From: Corynebacterium sp.
Lineage (GTDB): Bacteria > Actinomycetota > Actinomycetes > Mycobacteriales > Mycobacteriaceae
Length of the DNA stretch: 64,000 nucleotides
Direction of reading: 5' to 3'
Assembly: GCA_030530875.1 (NCBI GenBank)
Contig: JAUMUD010000003.1
Coordinates: 1 to 64,000 of the forward strand
Positions 37,254-46,727 of the stretch are shown one piece after another; within the stretch, counting starts at the first letter, position 1; the number at the start of each line of letters is the position of its first letter. Both the position numbers and the translations under genes were made by a program. The notes under the pieces are model-generated. The model was not told the DNA's origin and did no database searches. It worked only from the letters and a program-made list of their open reading frames with translations.

Positions 37254-37352
37254 ACCGCTTATTGTGCACCATTAAACGGAATAACTCAATTTACTACGCA
37301 AAGTTTTGTTTAGTTAGTCTAAAAGGCGAAAGTCGGGTACCCTAGTTTTATT

Positions 37353-40300
37353 ATGGCTAAAACTTCTTCCGCCTTTATTCGTGCACTTCAGGAACGTGTG
37401 CTCATTGGTGATGGTGCCATGGGCACCCAGCTTCAGGCCTTCGATCTGGATGTAGAAAGTGACTTCCAGGGTCTCGAAGGTTGCAATGAGATTCTTAACG
37501 TCACTCGCCCAGATGTCGTAAAAAAGATTCACCGTGGCTATTTTGAAGCCGGTGCGGATCTGGTTGAAACCAATACCTTTGGTTGTAACCTGCCAAACCT
37601 GGCCGATTATGACATTGCTGATCGTTGTGAGGAGCTTGCCTATGAGGGCACGCGTCTTGCACGTGAAGTTGCGGATGAAATGGGTCCTGGACGTGCAGGT
37701 ATGCGCCGTTTTGTGGCCGGTTCCATGGGTCCTGGTACTAAGCTTCCATCCCTGGGCCATGCAAAGTATGAGGATCTGCGTGGACATTATCGCTTGGCTG
37801 CGCGCGGTATGGTGCGTGGCGGGGCCGATGTGATCCTGATTGAAACCGCCCAGGACTTGTTGCAGGTCAAGGCGGCTGTTCTTGGTTGCCGTGAGGCCTT
37901 TGAGGAGCTTGGCCAGGAGTTGCCGATTATCACCCATGTGACCGTGGAAACTACTGGCACCATGCTGCTTGGTTCCGAGATTGGTGCGGCGCTGACCGCT
38001 ATTCAGCCGCTTGGTGTGGACATGATTGGTCTTAACTGCGCCACGGGTCCTGCCGAGATGAGCGAGCACCTGCGTTATCTCTCCCAGCACGCTGAGATTC
38101 CTGTTTCCGTGATGCCAAATGCTGGTCTGCCAATTCTTGGCAAGGATGGGGCGGTTTATCCGCTGACCCCGGAGGAATTGGCTGAGGCAGCACGCCACTT
38201 TGTGCAGGATTATGGTCTTTCCATGGTTGGTGGCTGCTGTGGTACGACGCCAGCACATATTTCTGCGGTGCGCGACGCGGTTGTGGATTTGGAGCGCCCT
38301 GAGCGCCAGCCAATTGAGGAAGATAATGTCTCCTCGCTCTATACCACGACCCCATTGACGCAGGATACGGGCATCACCATGATTGGTGAGCGCACGAACG
38401 CCAATGGTTCCAAGGCCTTCCGTGAGGCCATGCTCGCTGGTGATTGGGAAACCTGTGTGGATATGGCTAAGCAGCAGACCCGCGATGGTGCACATATGTT
38501 GGACCTCTGCGTGGACTTCGTTGGTCGCGATGGCCGTGAGGATATGGCCACCCTGGCTGGACTTTTGGCCACCAGCTCCACGCTGCCAATCATGATTGAC
38601 TCCACCGAGCCTGCCGTTATTGAGACTGGTTTGGAACACCTTGGTGGACGTTGTGCGGTCAACTCGGTGAACTTCGAGGATGGTGATGGCCCAGATTCGC
38701 GCTACCAGCGCATTATGCGCCTGGTGAAGAAGCATGGTGCAGCTGTGGTTGCTCTTGCTATTGATGAGGATGGCCAGGCCCGTACCGCCGATAAGAAGGT
38801 CGAGATTGCCACCCGCCTCATTGAGGACATCACTGGCACCTGGGGTCTGCGCCAGGAGGATATTATCGTCGACTGCCTGACCTTCCCGATTTCCACTGGC
38901 CAGGAAGAAACTAGGCGAGATGGCATCGAGACTATTGAGGCTATTCGACGACTCAAGGAAAAGTATCCACATATTCACACCACACTGGGTCTTTCCAATA
39001 TTTCCTTCGGCCTTAACCCTGCTGCACGTCAGGTGCTGAACTCCGTCTTCCTCAATGAATGCATTGAGGCTGGTCTGGACACTGCCATTGCTCATTCCTC
39101 CAAGATTCTGCCAATGAACCGTATCGACGAGCGCCAGCGTGAAGTCGCCCTCGATATGGTCTATGACCGCAGGCGTGAAGATTATGACCCACTCCAGGTC
39201 TTTATGGAGCTCTTTGAGGGTGCCACTGCAGCATCTGCCAAGGACGCCAGGGCAGAGGCTTTGAAGGCCATGCCACTCTTTGAGCGTCTGGCCCAACGCA
39301 TTATTGATGGTGATAAGACCGATATTGAGTCGGATCTGGATGAAGCTATGAAGGAAAAGAGCCCAATCCAGATCATCAATGAAGACCTGCTTGGCGGCAT
39401 GAAGACTGTTGGTGAGCTCTTCGGTTCAGGCAAGATGCAGCTGCCATTCGTGCTCCAGTCCGCTGAAACCATGAAGACCGCTGTTGCTTACCTTGAGCAG
39501 TTCATGGAGGCCGAGGATTCCACCGGATCCAAGGGCACCATTGTTCTTGCCACGGTGAAGGGTGACGTCCACGATATTGGTAAGAACCTCGTGGATATTA
39601 TCCTCTCCAATAATGGCTATGACGTCATTAACCTCGGCATTAAGCAGCCAATTGCCACCATCATTTCTGCTGCCCGTGAAAACCACGCTGATGTGGTGGG
39701 TATGAGTGGTCTTCTGGTGAAATCCACCGTGGTCATGAAGGAAAACCTTGAGGAGATGAATGCTGCCAATGCAGCGGATATTCCGGTTTTGCTCGGTGGT
39801 GCTGCACTTACCCGCACCTATGTGGAAAATGACCTCTCCGAGGTTTATGAGGGGGAGGTCCACTATGCCCGTGATGCCTTCGAGGGCCTGCGCCTGATGG
39901 ATGAGATCATGGCCATCAAGCGTGGTGAAATTCTCCCTGATTCTCCTGAGGCCCAGGAGCGCGAGGCAAAGAAGGCTGAGCGTAAGGCCCGCCATGAGCG
40001 CAGCCGTAAGATTGCCGAAGCCCGCAAGGCCGCACAGGCCCCAGTTGAGGTTCCTGAGAGATCTGGCGTCGCAAAGCCAGAAATTATTGCGACCCCACCA
40101 TTCTGGGGTACGCGTATTGTCAAGGGCATTGCGGTTAATGAGTACCTGGCCAATTTGGATAAGCGTGCGCTCTTCCTTGGCCAGTGGGGTTTGCGCCCAA
40201 CCCGTGGTGGTGACGGTCCTGACTACGACGAGCTTGTGGAGCAGGAGGGTGAGCCACGTCTTCGTGCGCTGATTGACCGTCTGAAGTCCGAGCATGTTTT

Positions 40301-40919
40301 GGATCATTCTGCCGTGGTCTATGGCTATTTCCCGGCAGTTTCTGTCGGCGATGCCGTGGAGATTTTGGCGGAACCACGACCAGATGCAGAGGTTCTGCAC
40401 CGAATTGAATTCCCACGCCAGCAGCGTGGAAAGTTCCTCTGTATTGCGGATTTTATTCTGGATAAGGAGACTGCGCTGGCAACTGGCCAGGTCGATGTGA
40501 TGCCATTCCAGCTGGTGACCATGGGTAATCCAATCGCGGATTATGCCAATGCGCTTTTTGCCAAGGATGAATACCGTGACTATATGGAAATTCATGGTCT
40601 TGGCGTGCAGCTCACTGAGGCTTTGGCGGAATACTGGCACTCCCGCATCCGTGCGGAACTTTCGCTCGGTGATGGCGTGCATGTAGGCGACTTTGATGCC
40701 ACCGATCCAACCCGATTCTTCGACCTGGATTATCGCGGTGCCCGCTATGCCTTCGGCTATGGTTCCTGCCCAGATTTGGAAAACCGCAAGATTGTGGTGG
40801 ACCTACTCAAACCAGAGCGCATCGGTGTCGAACTCTCTGAGGAATATCAGCTCCATCCTGAGCAGTCCACGGATGCTTTCGTCCTCTATCACCCTGAGGC
40901 CAGCTACTTTAACGTCTAA
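37353..40919 (+). CDS. metH: cobalamin-dependent methionine synthase MetH
   Basis: Four-module enzyme (1188 residues) transferring methyl from methyltetrahydrofolate to homocysteine. Order: homocysteine domain about 1-310 (zinc Cys in GLNCATG and VGGCCGTTP), pterin domain about 330-620 (MIGERTNANGSKAF, DLCVDF), B12 cap and binding domain about 640-870 (DVHDIGKNLV with the B12-ligand His near 739, then GMSGLLVKST), and the AdoMet reactivation domain about 910-1188 (RYAFGYGSCPD). All modules are complete. TACCCT 9 nt before the ATG and no ribosome site suggest a very short or absent leader. The 99-bp upstream gap is too small for a cobalamin riboswitch. Confidence 0.96.
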   Translation: MAKTSSAFIRALQERVLIGDGAMGTQLQAFDLDVESDFQGLEGCNEILNVTRPDVVKKIHRGYFEAGADLVETNTFGCNLPNLADYDIADRCEELAYEGTRLAREVADEMGPGRAGMRRFVAGSMGPGTKLPSLGHAKYEDLRGHYRLAARGMVRGGADVILIETAQDLLQVKAAVLGCREAFEELGQELPIITHVTVETTGTMLLGSEIGAALTAIQPLGVDMIGLNCATGPAEMSEHLRYLSQHAEIPVSVMPNAGLPILGKDGAVYPLTPEELAEAARHFVQDYGLSMVGGCCGTTPAHISAVRDAVVDLERPERQPIEEDNVSSLYTTTPLTQDTGITMIGERTNANGSKAFREAMLAGDWETCVDMAKQQTRDGAHMLDLCVDFVGRDGREDMATLAGLLATSSTLPIMIDSTEPAVIETGLEHLGGRCAVNSVNFEDGDGPDSRYQRIMRLVKKHGAAVVALAIDEDGQARTADKKVEIATRLIEDITGTWGLRQEDIIVDCLTFPISTGQEETRRDGIETIEAIRRLKEKYPHIHTTLGLSNISFGLNPAARQVLNSVFLNECIEAGLDTAIAHSSKILPMNRIDERQREVALDMVYDRRREDYDPLQVFMELFEGATAASAKDARAEALKAMPLFERLAQRIIDGDKTDIESDLDEAMKEKSPIQIINEDLLGGMKTVGELFGSGKMQLPFVLQSAETMKTAVAYLEQFMEAEDSTGSKGTIVLATVKGDVHDIGKNLVDIILSNNGYDVINLGIKQPIATIISAARENHADVVGMSGLLVKSTVVMKENLEEMNAANAADIPVLLGGAALTRTYVENDLSEVYEGEVHYARDAFEGLRLMDEIMAIKRGEILPDSPEAQEREAKKAERKARHERSRKIAEARKAAQAPVEVPERSGVAKPEIIATPPFWGTRIVKGIAVNEYLANLDKRALFLGQWGLRPTRGGDGPDYDELVEQEGEPRLRALIDRLKSEHVLDHSAVVYGYFPAVSVGDAVEILAEPRPDAEVLHRIEFPRQQRGKFLCIADFILDKETALATGQVDVMPFQLVTMGNPIADYANALFAKDEYRDYMEIHGLGVQLTEALAEYWHSRIRAELSLGDGVHVGDFDATDPTRFFDLDYRGARYAFGYGSCPDLENRKIVVDLLKPERIGVELSEEYQLHPEQSTDAFVLYHPEASYFNV

Positions 40920-40929
40920 GCACACACGA

Positions 40930-40958
40930 ACCGCCACCCCCACCGGTGGCGGTTTTTT
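40930..40958 (+). terminator. terminator after metH
   Basis: ACCGCCACC / GGTGGCGGT (9 bp) with a 6-nt loop and TTTTTT tail. Confidence 0.9.
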
Positions 40959-41025
40959 CATGCCGAATACTACAAAGGCTCCTATACTGGAATAGGTACC
41001 TGCAAAAACCACGAAGGAGAATTTC

Positions 41026-42393
41026 ATGGCTGAATATACCTGGCTCCATATTGGTGTGGGTAATTTTCACCGCGCCCACCAGGCTGCCTATTTCAATGAA
41101 CTAAAGAAGCTTGACCTTGCCGATACCTGGCATCTGGTCGGTGGCAATCTTCGTAATGATTCTGAGGCCACCATTGAGGGGCTCATTGCCCAAAAGGGCC
41201 GATATACTTTGGAAACCGTGACGCCAAAGGGGGAGCGTCACTATGAGGAAATTTCCTCCATTGAGCGAGCAATTCCTTGGGAAGAAGGGCTTGCACCACT
41301 CATTGACCTTGGTGCAGAGGACTCCACCAAGGTTCTGGCCTTCACCGTTACTGAGGCTGGCTACTATTTTGATAATGACGGCCGCCTACTGCTTGAGGAT
41401 CCTGCCATCAAGGCGGACCTTGGCGGGGCAGTGAACACCATTTATGGTCTTATCACCAAGATTCTGGAAAAGCGCCGTGAAACAGGCGCCAATGTTACCA
41501 TCGTGTCCTGCGATAATGTGCGCCACAATACCGAGATCTTCCGCAATTGCCTGACTGACTTCCTGAAGGCTGCCGGCAAGGAAGACTTGATTGAGTGGAT
41601 GGGTGCTCATACACGCACCCCAATGACCATGGTCGACCGAATTACCCCAAGGCCAACCCCTGATGTGGCTGAGCGTGTTCATGAGGCCACCGGGGTGGAG
41701 GACCGAATCCCAGTGATGAGTGAGTCCTTTATCCAATGGGTCATTGAGGATGACTTTATGGATGGCTGTCGCCCAGAACTTGAGAAGGTCGGCGCTGAGC
41801 TTGTTGAATCCGTGATTCCTTATGAGGAAGCCAAGATTCGTATCCTCAACGCACCACACGCTGGTATTTCTTGGGCAGGCACCTTGCTTGGTGAACTCTT
41901 CATCCATGAGTCGGTGGCCATTCCAGCAGTGCGCTCGCTGGTTTATGACTATGTAACTGAGGATGTGATCCCAAGCCTCAGGGCTGATGTGCTGGACTTC
42001 GCCGCCTATCGTGACGTGGTCCTTGAGCGCTTCAGTAACCCTTACATCAAGGACACAAACCAGCGCGTATCGGCCGATGGATTCTCCAAGATTCCAGCAC
42101 AGATTATGCCAACTGTACGCGACTGCATTGGTCGTGGCCACACACCTGCCGCCACTATGAAGGTCATTGCCGTCTTCTACCGCTTCATGGAGGCCTGGGC
42201 GGCCGGCAAGCTCCCATTCGACTACTTCGATGGAGTCATGGATCCAGAGGTAACCCGCGAGCTCTTCGCTGGTGCGGACCCAGTAGCCGCCTTCTTTAGT
42301 GATACGGCACTCTTTGGTTCCTATGCTGGAAAGCCTGAATTCTTGGCTCTTGCCACTGAGGCTCTTGCAGCTGCTGATGAATTGCTCAGCTAA
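41026..42393 (+). CDS. polyol dehydrogenase, D-arabinitol 4-dehydrogenase-like
   Basis: Long-chain NAD-dependent polyol dehydrogenase (455 residues) of the mannitol dehydrogenase family. N-terminal nucleotide site HIGVGNFHRAHQAAYF near 7-22; FTVTEAGYY near 105; catalytic Lys in YEEAKIRILNAPHAGISW near 266-283 with the partner His. Length and many stretches (NVRHN, MVDRITPRP, NPYIKDTNQRVSADGFSKIP) match D-arabinitol 4-dehydrogenase of Klebsiella as I remember it, better than the ~500-residue mannitol enzymes. D-arabinitol to D-xylulose is thus the best guess; mannitol or another polyol is the alternative. GAAGGAG precedes the ATG. The next gene encodes a possible carrier. Confidence 0.82.
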   Translation: MAEYTWLHIGVGNFHRAHQAAYFNELKKLDLADTWHLVGGNLRNDSEATIEGLIAQKGRYTLETVTPKGERHYEEISSIERAIPWEEGLAPLIDLGAEDSTKVLAFTVTEAGYYFDNDGRLLLEDPAIKADLGGAVNTIYGLITKILEKRRETGANVTIVSCDNVRHNTEIFRNCLTDFLKAAGKEDLIEWMGAHTRTPMTMVDRITPRPTPDVAERVHEATGVEDRIPVMSESFIQWVIEDDFMDGCRPELEKVGAELVESVIPYEEAKIRILNAPHAGISWAGTLLGELFIHESVAIPAVRSLVYDYVTEDVIPSLRADVLDFAAYRDVVLERFSNPYIKDTNQRVSADGFSKIPAQIMPTVRDCIGRGHTPAATMKVIAVFYRFMEAWAAGKLPFDYFDGVMDPEVTRELFAGADPVAAFFSDTALFGSYAGKPEFLALATEALAAADELLS

Positions 42394-42412
42394 AGAAATC
42401 TTCACCTTATAG

Positions 42413-42441
42413 CCCGGATAGTGCAACACTGTCCGGGTTTT
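42413..42441 (+). terminator. terminator after the polyol dehydrogenase
   Basis: CCCGGATAGTG / CACTGTCCGGG (11 bp, one G-U) with a 3-nt loop and TTTTG. It overlaps the promoter zone of the MFS gene. Confidence 0.85.
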
Positions 42442-42446
42442 GCACA

Positions 42447-42452
42447 TATACT
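42447..42452 (+). promoter_or_regulatory. -10 element of leaderless MFS promoter
   Basis: TATACT ends exactly 7 nt before the ATG at 42460. Confidence 0.6.
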
Positions 42453-42459
42453 ATTGGCG

Positions 42460-43659
42460 ATGAAACAGACAGAACAAATTACCCGCATTGGCCACAAAGA
42501 GCGAATCTTTATCCCATATTTTCTCGCTCTTGTCTTCTTCTTCACCAGCTTTACCGAATTTGCCCTCGTCGGCATCATCGACATTGTTGCTGGTGACCTG
42601 GGTATTAGTATCTCGGCTGTCGGTCAGTTTATGACTGCGTTCGCCCTGGCCGGTGCCATTGGTGTCCCTATCGCCTTTGCCCTTGGTGGCCGCATTGGTC
42701 GGCGGAAGATGACCTTTATCTCCCTCTTCGTGGTCTTCCTTAGTAGCTGCGCCACCATCTTTGTGGATAACTATGTGGGCATTATGATGTGCCGCATTGT
42801 ATTGGCCATTAGCTCCGGCGTATTTAGCGTGGTGGCCTTTGTGACCGCCAGCCAGCATGCTCCTAAGGGGAAGTCCATGTCGGCCATTTCTACTCTTCTG
42901 GTGGGCTATAACGCCGCTATTCTGCTTGGTCTGCCACTTGGTCGCCTGCTGGCCCATCACCTCAACTGGCGGTATGTCTTCGCACTCTTTGGTATCCTCA
43001 CGCTTTTGTCTATCCCATATGCACTGAGGATCACCACCGAAGAAGGCACGACTAATTCCCCTGGTTTGATTCAACAGGCCCGCTTGCTTGCCCGTAAGCC
43101 AGTGCTTCTTACCTGGGCGATTAACCTCTTCTGGAAGGGTGGCTATGCCACCATTTACTCCTATATCACGCCATTTGTCCGCGAAAGGACTGGCAGCGGG
43201 GAAGAAGTGCTCTCGGCAATCTTGCTGGGCTTTGGTATTGCGACCGTGCTCGGCACTAAATTTGGTGGTCCACTTGCCGATAAACTCGGCATGCGCAAGA
43301 CCCTCATTGCAGTGCTCGCGCTCCATATTCTCGCACTGATTGCACTCCTCATTCCATCGGGTCCACTGATGACCCTAATTGTGCTGATGATGTGGGGTTT
43401 CGTGGCGTGGACCCCATCCGCTATTATTCAACATGCGGCAATTATCGCTGCACCTGATGCAACCAATATGTCTCTGAGCCTCAAAAATACATCTACGCAG
43501 CTAGCATATGCACTGGGTGGTGCTCTAGGTGGCTATATCCTGCATATTGGTGCAAATACTGAGCTTCTAACGGCTGGCCTTGTGCTCATTGCAATTGCTC
43601 TACTTTTGGCCCTTGCTTTGCGATTTTCAGGGGCTAAAAACGACAGTGTAGGTTCATAA
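42460..43659 (+). CDS. MFS transporter, DHA1-type (AraJ-like)
   Basis: Twelve-helix major facilitator (399 residues). The loop 2-3 motif reads FALGGRIGRRKMTFIS near 73-88, and motif C-like glycine-rich helix 5 reads LLVGYNAAILLGLPLGRLL. The pattern (SFTEFALVGIIDIVAGDLGI at the first helix) is that of the AraJ/drug-H+ antiporter-1 group, often sugar or arabinose-polymer efflux or drug export. Paired by position with the polyol dehydrogenase, but it has its own promoter. Start chosen by the leaderless -10; the longer frame upstream would begin inside the terminator. Confidence 0.85.
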   Translation: MKQTEQITRIGHKERIFIPYFLALVFFFTSFTEFALVGIIDIVAGDLGISISAVGQFMTAFALAGAIGVPIAFALGGRIGRRKMTFISLFVVFLSSCATIFVDNYVGIMMCRIVLAISSGVFSVVAFVTASQHAPKGKSMSAISTLLVGYNAAILLGLPLGRLLAHHLNWRYVFALFGILTLLSIPYALRITTEEGTTNSPGLIQQARLLARKPVLLTWAINLFWKGGYATIYSYITPFVRERTGSGEEVLSAILLGFGIATVLGTKFGGPLADKLGMRKTLIAVLALHILALIALLIPSGPLMTLIVLMMWGFVAWTPSAIIQHAAIIAAPDATNMSLSLKNTSTQLAYALGGALGGYILHIGANTELLTAGLVLIAIALLLALALRFSGAKNDSVGS

Positions 43660-44121
43660 AATACGCCAAAATTGGGTCCCTGAGGGGTATCTTAGTAATA
43701 ATTTTATGTGCTCTCTGTCATAGAAAAATCGTCCTATTCAGCATCTGTCTACGCAAACTTTAAACCTAAACTAAAGGTTTACTCTGAAAACGCTGGTAAT
43801 TCACTATGGTTACCGCTGTGCTGCTACGCACGTTTTTGATCCATAGTTTTGTCTCAAAAGCAATTCTGAAATTCTCATATATTTTGCGTAGGAATTACGT
43901 ATAAGTTGCATAAGTTTGCGTGCTGTTTTTCTCATTTGCGTTCAAATTACAACTATGTAATTACCAAGGTTCACGCTTAGGTTTTCTTCAGGATCGGGTC
44001 CTAGCAGGTGATGGCGCTTTACTCGCTTCATTCAAACCTGTACAAATGAAATCAGCGGTTGAGTCGCTCCAACCGCACCCATAGACACTACCAGCGACCC
44101 TGCCGTAGATAGGAGCTAAAA
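43660..44121. other. AT-rich intergenic region, no gene recognised
   Basis: A 462-bp stretch distinctly richer in A/T than its surroundings. It contains a 7-bp inverted repeat TAAACCT-aaactaA-AGGTTTA (about 43763-43783) and several TTTGCGT/TTGCGT words (about 43880-43945). No start codon with a plausible protein. It may hold the promoter of the following gene or a remnant of acquired DNA. Confidence 0.5.
44086..44095. repeat. left copy of 10-bp direct repeat flanking the HNH-like gene
   Basis: CACTACCAGC, repeated in the same orientation at 45791-45800. It could be a target duplication or short attachment core; chance is not excluded. Confidence 0.4.
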
Positions 44122-45684
44122 ATGAAGCTGGACACATTGCCAAAGTCGATCCTGACGTGGATTGCCAAAGCAACCGCCGAGGAACTGGAAAGCCTGCGAT
44201 TCGCTCTTGAGCGTCGTAGCGCCGAGCAGCTCTTTGAGGACACGAAGGAAATGACTAAAGCTGCCCGCAACAACCACTGCCGCATGGCCCATAACTGGAC
44301 GGATACTCAAACCGAGGCGATGTTCAATTATGGCCGAGCCCTGAACAATGAAAGACTTCGCGTGGGCTTCGAGGACCGCCGTTTTGGACGAGATGCTGTT
44401 CATGGTCTCGTCAAGGCAGCCGAGGGGCTCCGCGAAACCAAGTTTTCGAGTGGACAGGCCGAGGGGCACGTTATCCCAGATGCTCAAGTCCAGTTCCTCG
44501 AAGATCTTCTGCGCGAAACTCCTGAGGAGCCAGCACACCAGTTTTTGACTACGGTGCGCAGCGCAGTTCGTGAAAGCAATGCCGAGCACCAGAGAAAGGA
44601 GCTATCACGAGAAAAAGAAAGAATCGCTGCGATTCAGCAAGAATTGCAGGAGGAGTATTACGAAAGCCGGAATCCTCGATACTCTGCGGACCCAATTGCT
44701 CGGGCCGCTGGCGTCGACCCGGTCCCATACCTCAACACCCATCCGCCCATCATCCCACCTGTCCGGCTCTCCTCCGAGTTAGCTGAGGAAAAGTCAGATC
44801 CAAGGTGCGGTGAGGTTCAAGGCTTTGAATCTCTCAAGACTGCGGATGGAGTAATTGTCCGAATCAAGCGTGCCAGCGTGGATAAGAATTCATTGAGCAT
44901 CGAGGGCATCCCTGATGCAGATATGGACATTATCCGCGCGGCTATTAAAGCCGAGTGCGCTGTCATCGAAAGCCGCGGTGCCTGTACGGACTGGGCCGAG
45001 ATGAATGAAGCGCAACGGGAAGCCGTCGCTACGCTACAGATCCTGTGGCGTGGCATAACCGGAGACGGCGAATTTCCGCCAATTAACTTCAACCTGAACG
45101 TGGACTATGCTGCGCTGCGAAAGGACTCGGATTTTGCGACAGTGAAGTTCGGATCCCAAGAGCTTAATGCAGTGTTCACGAAGCAGGCGGTTAAGAAGTG
45201 GAAGGCAAAGGGAATGCTAGTCGTGCAAGATTCGCGCGGTGAGGCTATTGGCGCACTGGAGCATGATATCCCTGAGGAAATCTTGCGCCGCGTCAAGGAT
45301 TCCCAGTGTCCCCGCTGTTTTATGCCGGGGTGCACAACATCCTTTAACCTCCAAAGGGTGTACGCCGTAAGTTCGCGTTACTCGCATACCGAAGAGGAGC
45401 ATGAGCTCTCGCCGGTCTTCTGCGAGCAGCATGTAACGCAGGTACTTAAGAAGCCGGAGAATTTCGTGCTTCATGCCGCGATGGGTGCTACTGCCTGGAA
45501 GAATCCATCAACGGGGAAGTGGTCCGTGGGCTTATTCATTACCCAAGATTCGCCTCATTGGCGAAAAATGGCGAAGGAATTAGATTGCGATCCAAAGGAC
45601 CCGTATAAGTGGAATGTGATTTATGACGTCCTGCTTACGGCGTTCCGGGAGCGTCTACTCTATGACGATAGGCGCAACTGGTAA
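44122..45684 (+). CDS. 13E12/DUF222-HNH-like protein with degenerate HNH motif
   Basis: A 520-residue soluble protein. The C-terminal part has CPRCFMPGCTT near 395-405 and SPVFCEQHV near 432-440, the zinc-framing cysteines of HNH domains found in the DUF222/13E12 repeat proteins of actinobacteria. Between them, where an active HNH enzyme has its DH..H core, it reads FNLQRVYAVSSRYSHTE, so the catalytic His is apparently lost. The N-terminal 160 residues are helical and charged, with a coiled-coil-like stretch (KELSREKERIAAIQQELQEE, 154-173). TAGGAG precedes the ATG. It stands alone between AT-rich DNA and two hairpins, which suggests acquisition. Function unknown. Confidence 0.65.
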   Translation: MKLDTLPKSILTWIAKATAEELESLRFALERRSAEQLFEDTKEMTKAARNNHCRMAHNWTDTQTEAMFNYGRALNNERLRVGFEDRRFGRDAVHGLVKAAEGLRETKFSSGQAEGHVIPDAQVQFLEDLLRETPEEPAHQFLTTVRSAVRESNAEHQRKELSREKERIAAIQQELQEEYYESRNPRYSADPIARAAGVDPVPYLNTHPPIIPPVRLSSELAEEKSDPRCGEVQGFESLKTADGVIVRIKRASVDKNSLSIEGIPDADMDIIRAAIKAECAVIESRGACTDWAEMNEAQREAVATLQILWRGITGDGEFPPINFNLNVDYAALRKDSDFATVKFGSQELNAVFTKQAVKKWKAKGMLVVQDSRGEAIGALEHDIPEEILRRVKDSQCPRCFMPGCTTSFNLQRVYAVSSRYSHTEEEHELSPVFCEQHVTQVLKKPENFVLHAAMGATAWKNPSTGKWSVGLFITQDSPHWRKMAKELDCDPKDPYKWNVIYDVLLTAFRERLLYDDRRNW

Positions 45685-45723
45685 AGGACCCTACACATAA
45701 AAGGCCCGCATGGAAACGGGGCG

Positions 45724-45762
45724 AAAACCGCACATTATGCAAAAAATGTGCAACGGTTTTGG
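45724..45762 (+). terminator. terminator after the HNH-like gene
   Basis: AAAACCG-CACATT pairs with AATGTG-(CAA bulge)-CGGTTTT over an 8-nt loop, ending in TTTTGG. Confidence 0.65.
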
Positions 45763-45790
45763 TCGTGAGATAATTTCCAGTTTTGCGAGC

Positions 45791-45800
45791 CACTACCAGC
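45791..45800. repeat. right copy of 10-bp direct repeat flanking the HNH-like gene
   Basis: CACTACCAGC, identical to 44086-44095, placed between the two hairpins. Confidence 0.4.
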
Positions 45801-45806
45801 AAAAAT

Positions 45807-45843
45807 AAAAGGCGATCGTAGCGCAAGTTACGATCGCCTTTTT
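45807..45843 (+). terminator. strong hairpin with T-run
   Basis: AAGGCGATCGTA / TACGATCGCCTT (12 bp perfect, extendable by A-T pairs) with an 8-nt loop and TTTTT. A second terminator before the phosphodiesterase gene; A-tracts on its left mean it could work in both directions. Confidence 0.85.
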
Positions 45844-45965
45844 GCTGTGTTTAAAAACACACACTCGTTTTCCTGATTTGCATGATTTTCGGTTTACTTT
45901 TGGACTTACGCGTGAGTAGGCTAAAGAACTGAAAGCGATTTATTAGCTGATTCAAAGGAAAACAG

Positions 45966-46718
45966 ATGACCTACAAAGGTACAAAGTCCGCGCAGATCAT
46001 TGCGCACCGTGGTGCGAACCGCATTGCACCAGAAAATACAATGGCAGCTTTCCGCGCAGCCCACGAACATGGCTGCACCTGGATTGAAACTGATGTGGAT
46101 GTGCTGGGTGATGGCACTCCAATCATCATCCATGACACCAGGCTTGATCGAACAACAAATGCGCAGGGATCCTACTACGACCTTGCAGTTTCCGACCTTG
46201 GGTCCATTGATGCTGGCTCCTGGTACGGCAAAGAATTCGCTGGGGAGCAAATCCCAACCCTTCACGAGCTCATTGACTTTCTCAATGAAACCGGCATGAA
46301 CGCCAATATTGAGCTCAAGAGCAATGAAAATGGCAAGGAAATGAGTCTCCAGCTTGTCCACAATGTGGCCAAGGAACTCGACCGCCTTAAGCCAGGCATT
46401 AAAATCATTGTCTCTTCCTTCAACCACGTCTTGCTCTATCTCTTTAAGCAGCATGCCCCACAGTGGCCAGTTGGCTGTCTCTGGGAGACCTGCGCACTCT
46501 ATGATGACTGGCGCAGTGTGCTCGAACTGGTCGGCGCGGACTATATCCACCCTGAGGACAAGGGGCTGAGCCCAGCACGTATTGCTGAGTTCCACGCGGC
46601 CGGTGTGGGCGTAAATGTGTGGACTGTCAATGATCGTGCCCGCATTAATGAGCTATCCAACTGGGGCGTTGACGGTATTTTCACCGATATTGCCCACGAG
46701 TACCCACAAGAAGCCTAA
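45966..46718 (+). CDS. glycerophosphodiester phosphodiesterase
   Basis: Cytosolic GDPD (250 residues, TIM barrel) that splits glycerophosphodiesters into glycerol-3-phosphate and an alcohol. Active-site residues: IIAHRGANRIAPENT near 11-25 (catalytic His, Arg, Glu), WIETDVDVLGDG near 39-50 (Glu, Asp metal ligands), IIIHDTRLDRTT with the second His, and NIELKSN near 114. No signal peptide, so its substrate must be imported or come from lipid turnover. AAAGGAAA lies before the ATG. Ten bases later an MFS gene follows, a likely operon. Confidence 0.93.
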   Translation: MTYKGTKSAQIIAHRGANRIAPENTMAAFRAAHEHGCTWIETDVDVLGDGTPIIIHDTRLDRTTNAQGSYYDLAVSDLGSIDAGSWYGKEFAGEQIPTLHELIDFLNETGMNANIELKSNENGKEMSLQLVHNVAKELDRLKPGIKIIVSSFNHVLLYLFKQHAPQWPVGCLWETCALYDDWRSVLELVGADYIHPEDKGLSPARIAEFHAAGVGVNVWTVNDRARINELSNWGVDGIFTDIAHEYPQEA

Positions 46719-46727
46719 GGAGGCGAC

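Noticed and set aside
37254..37352. Cobalamin riboswitch before metH
   Set aside because: Only 99 bp separate the two divergent genes and no B12-box sequence is visible; such elements need about 200 nt.
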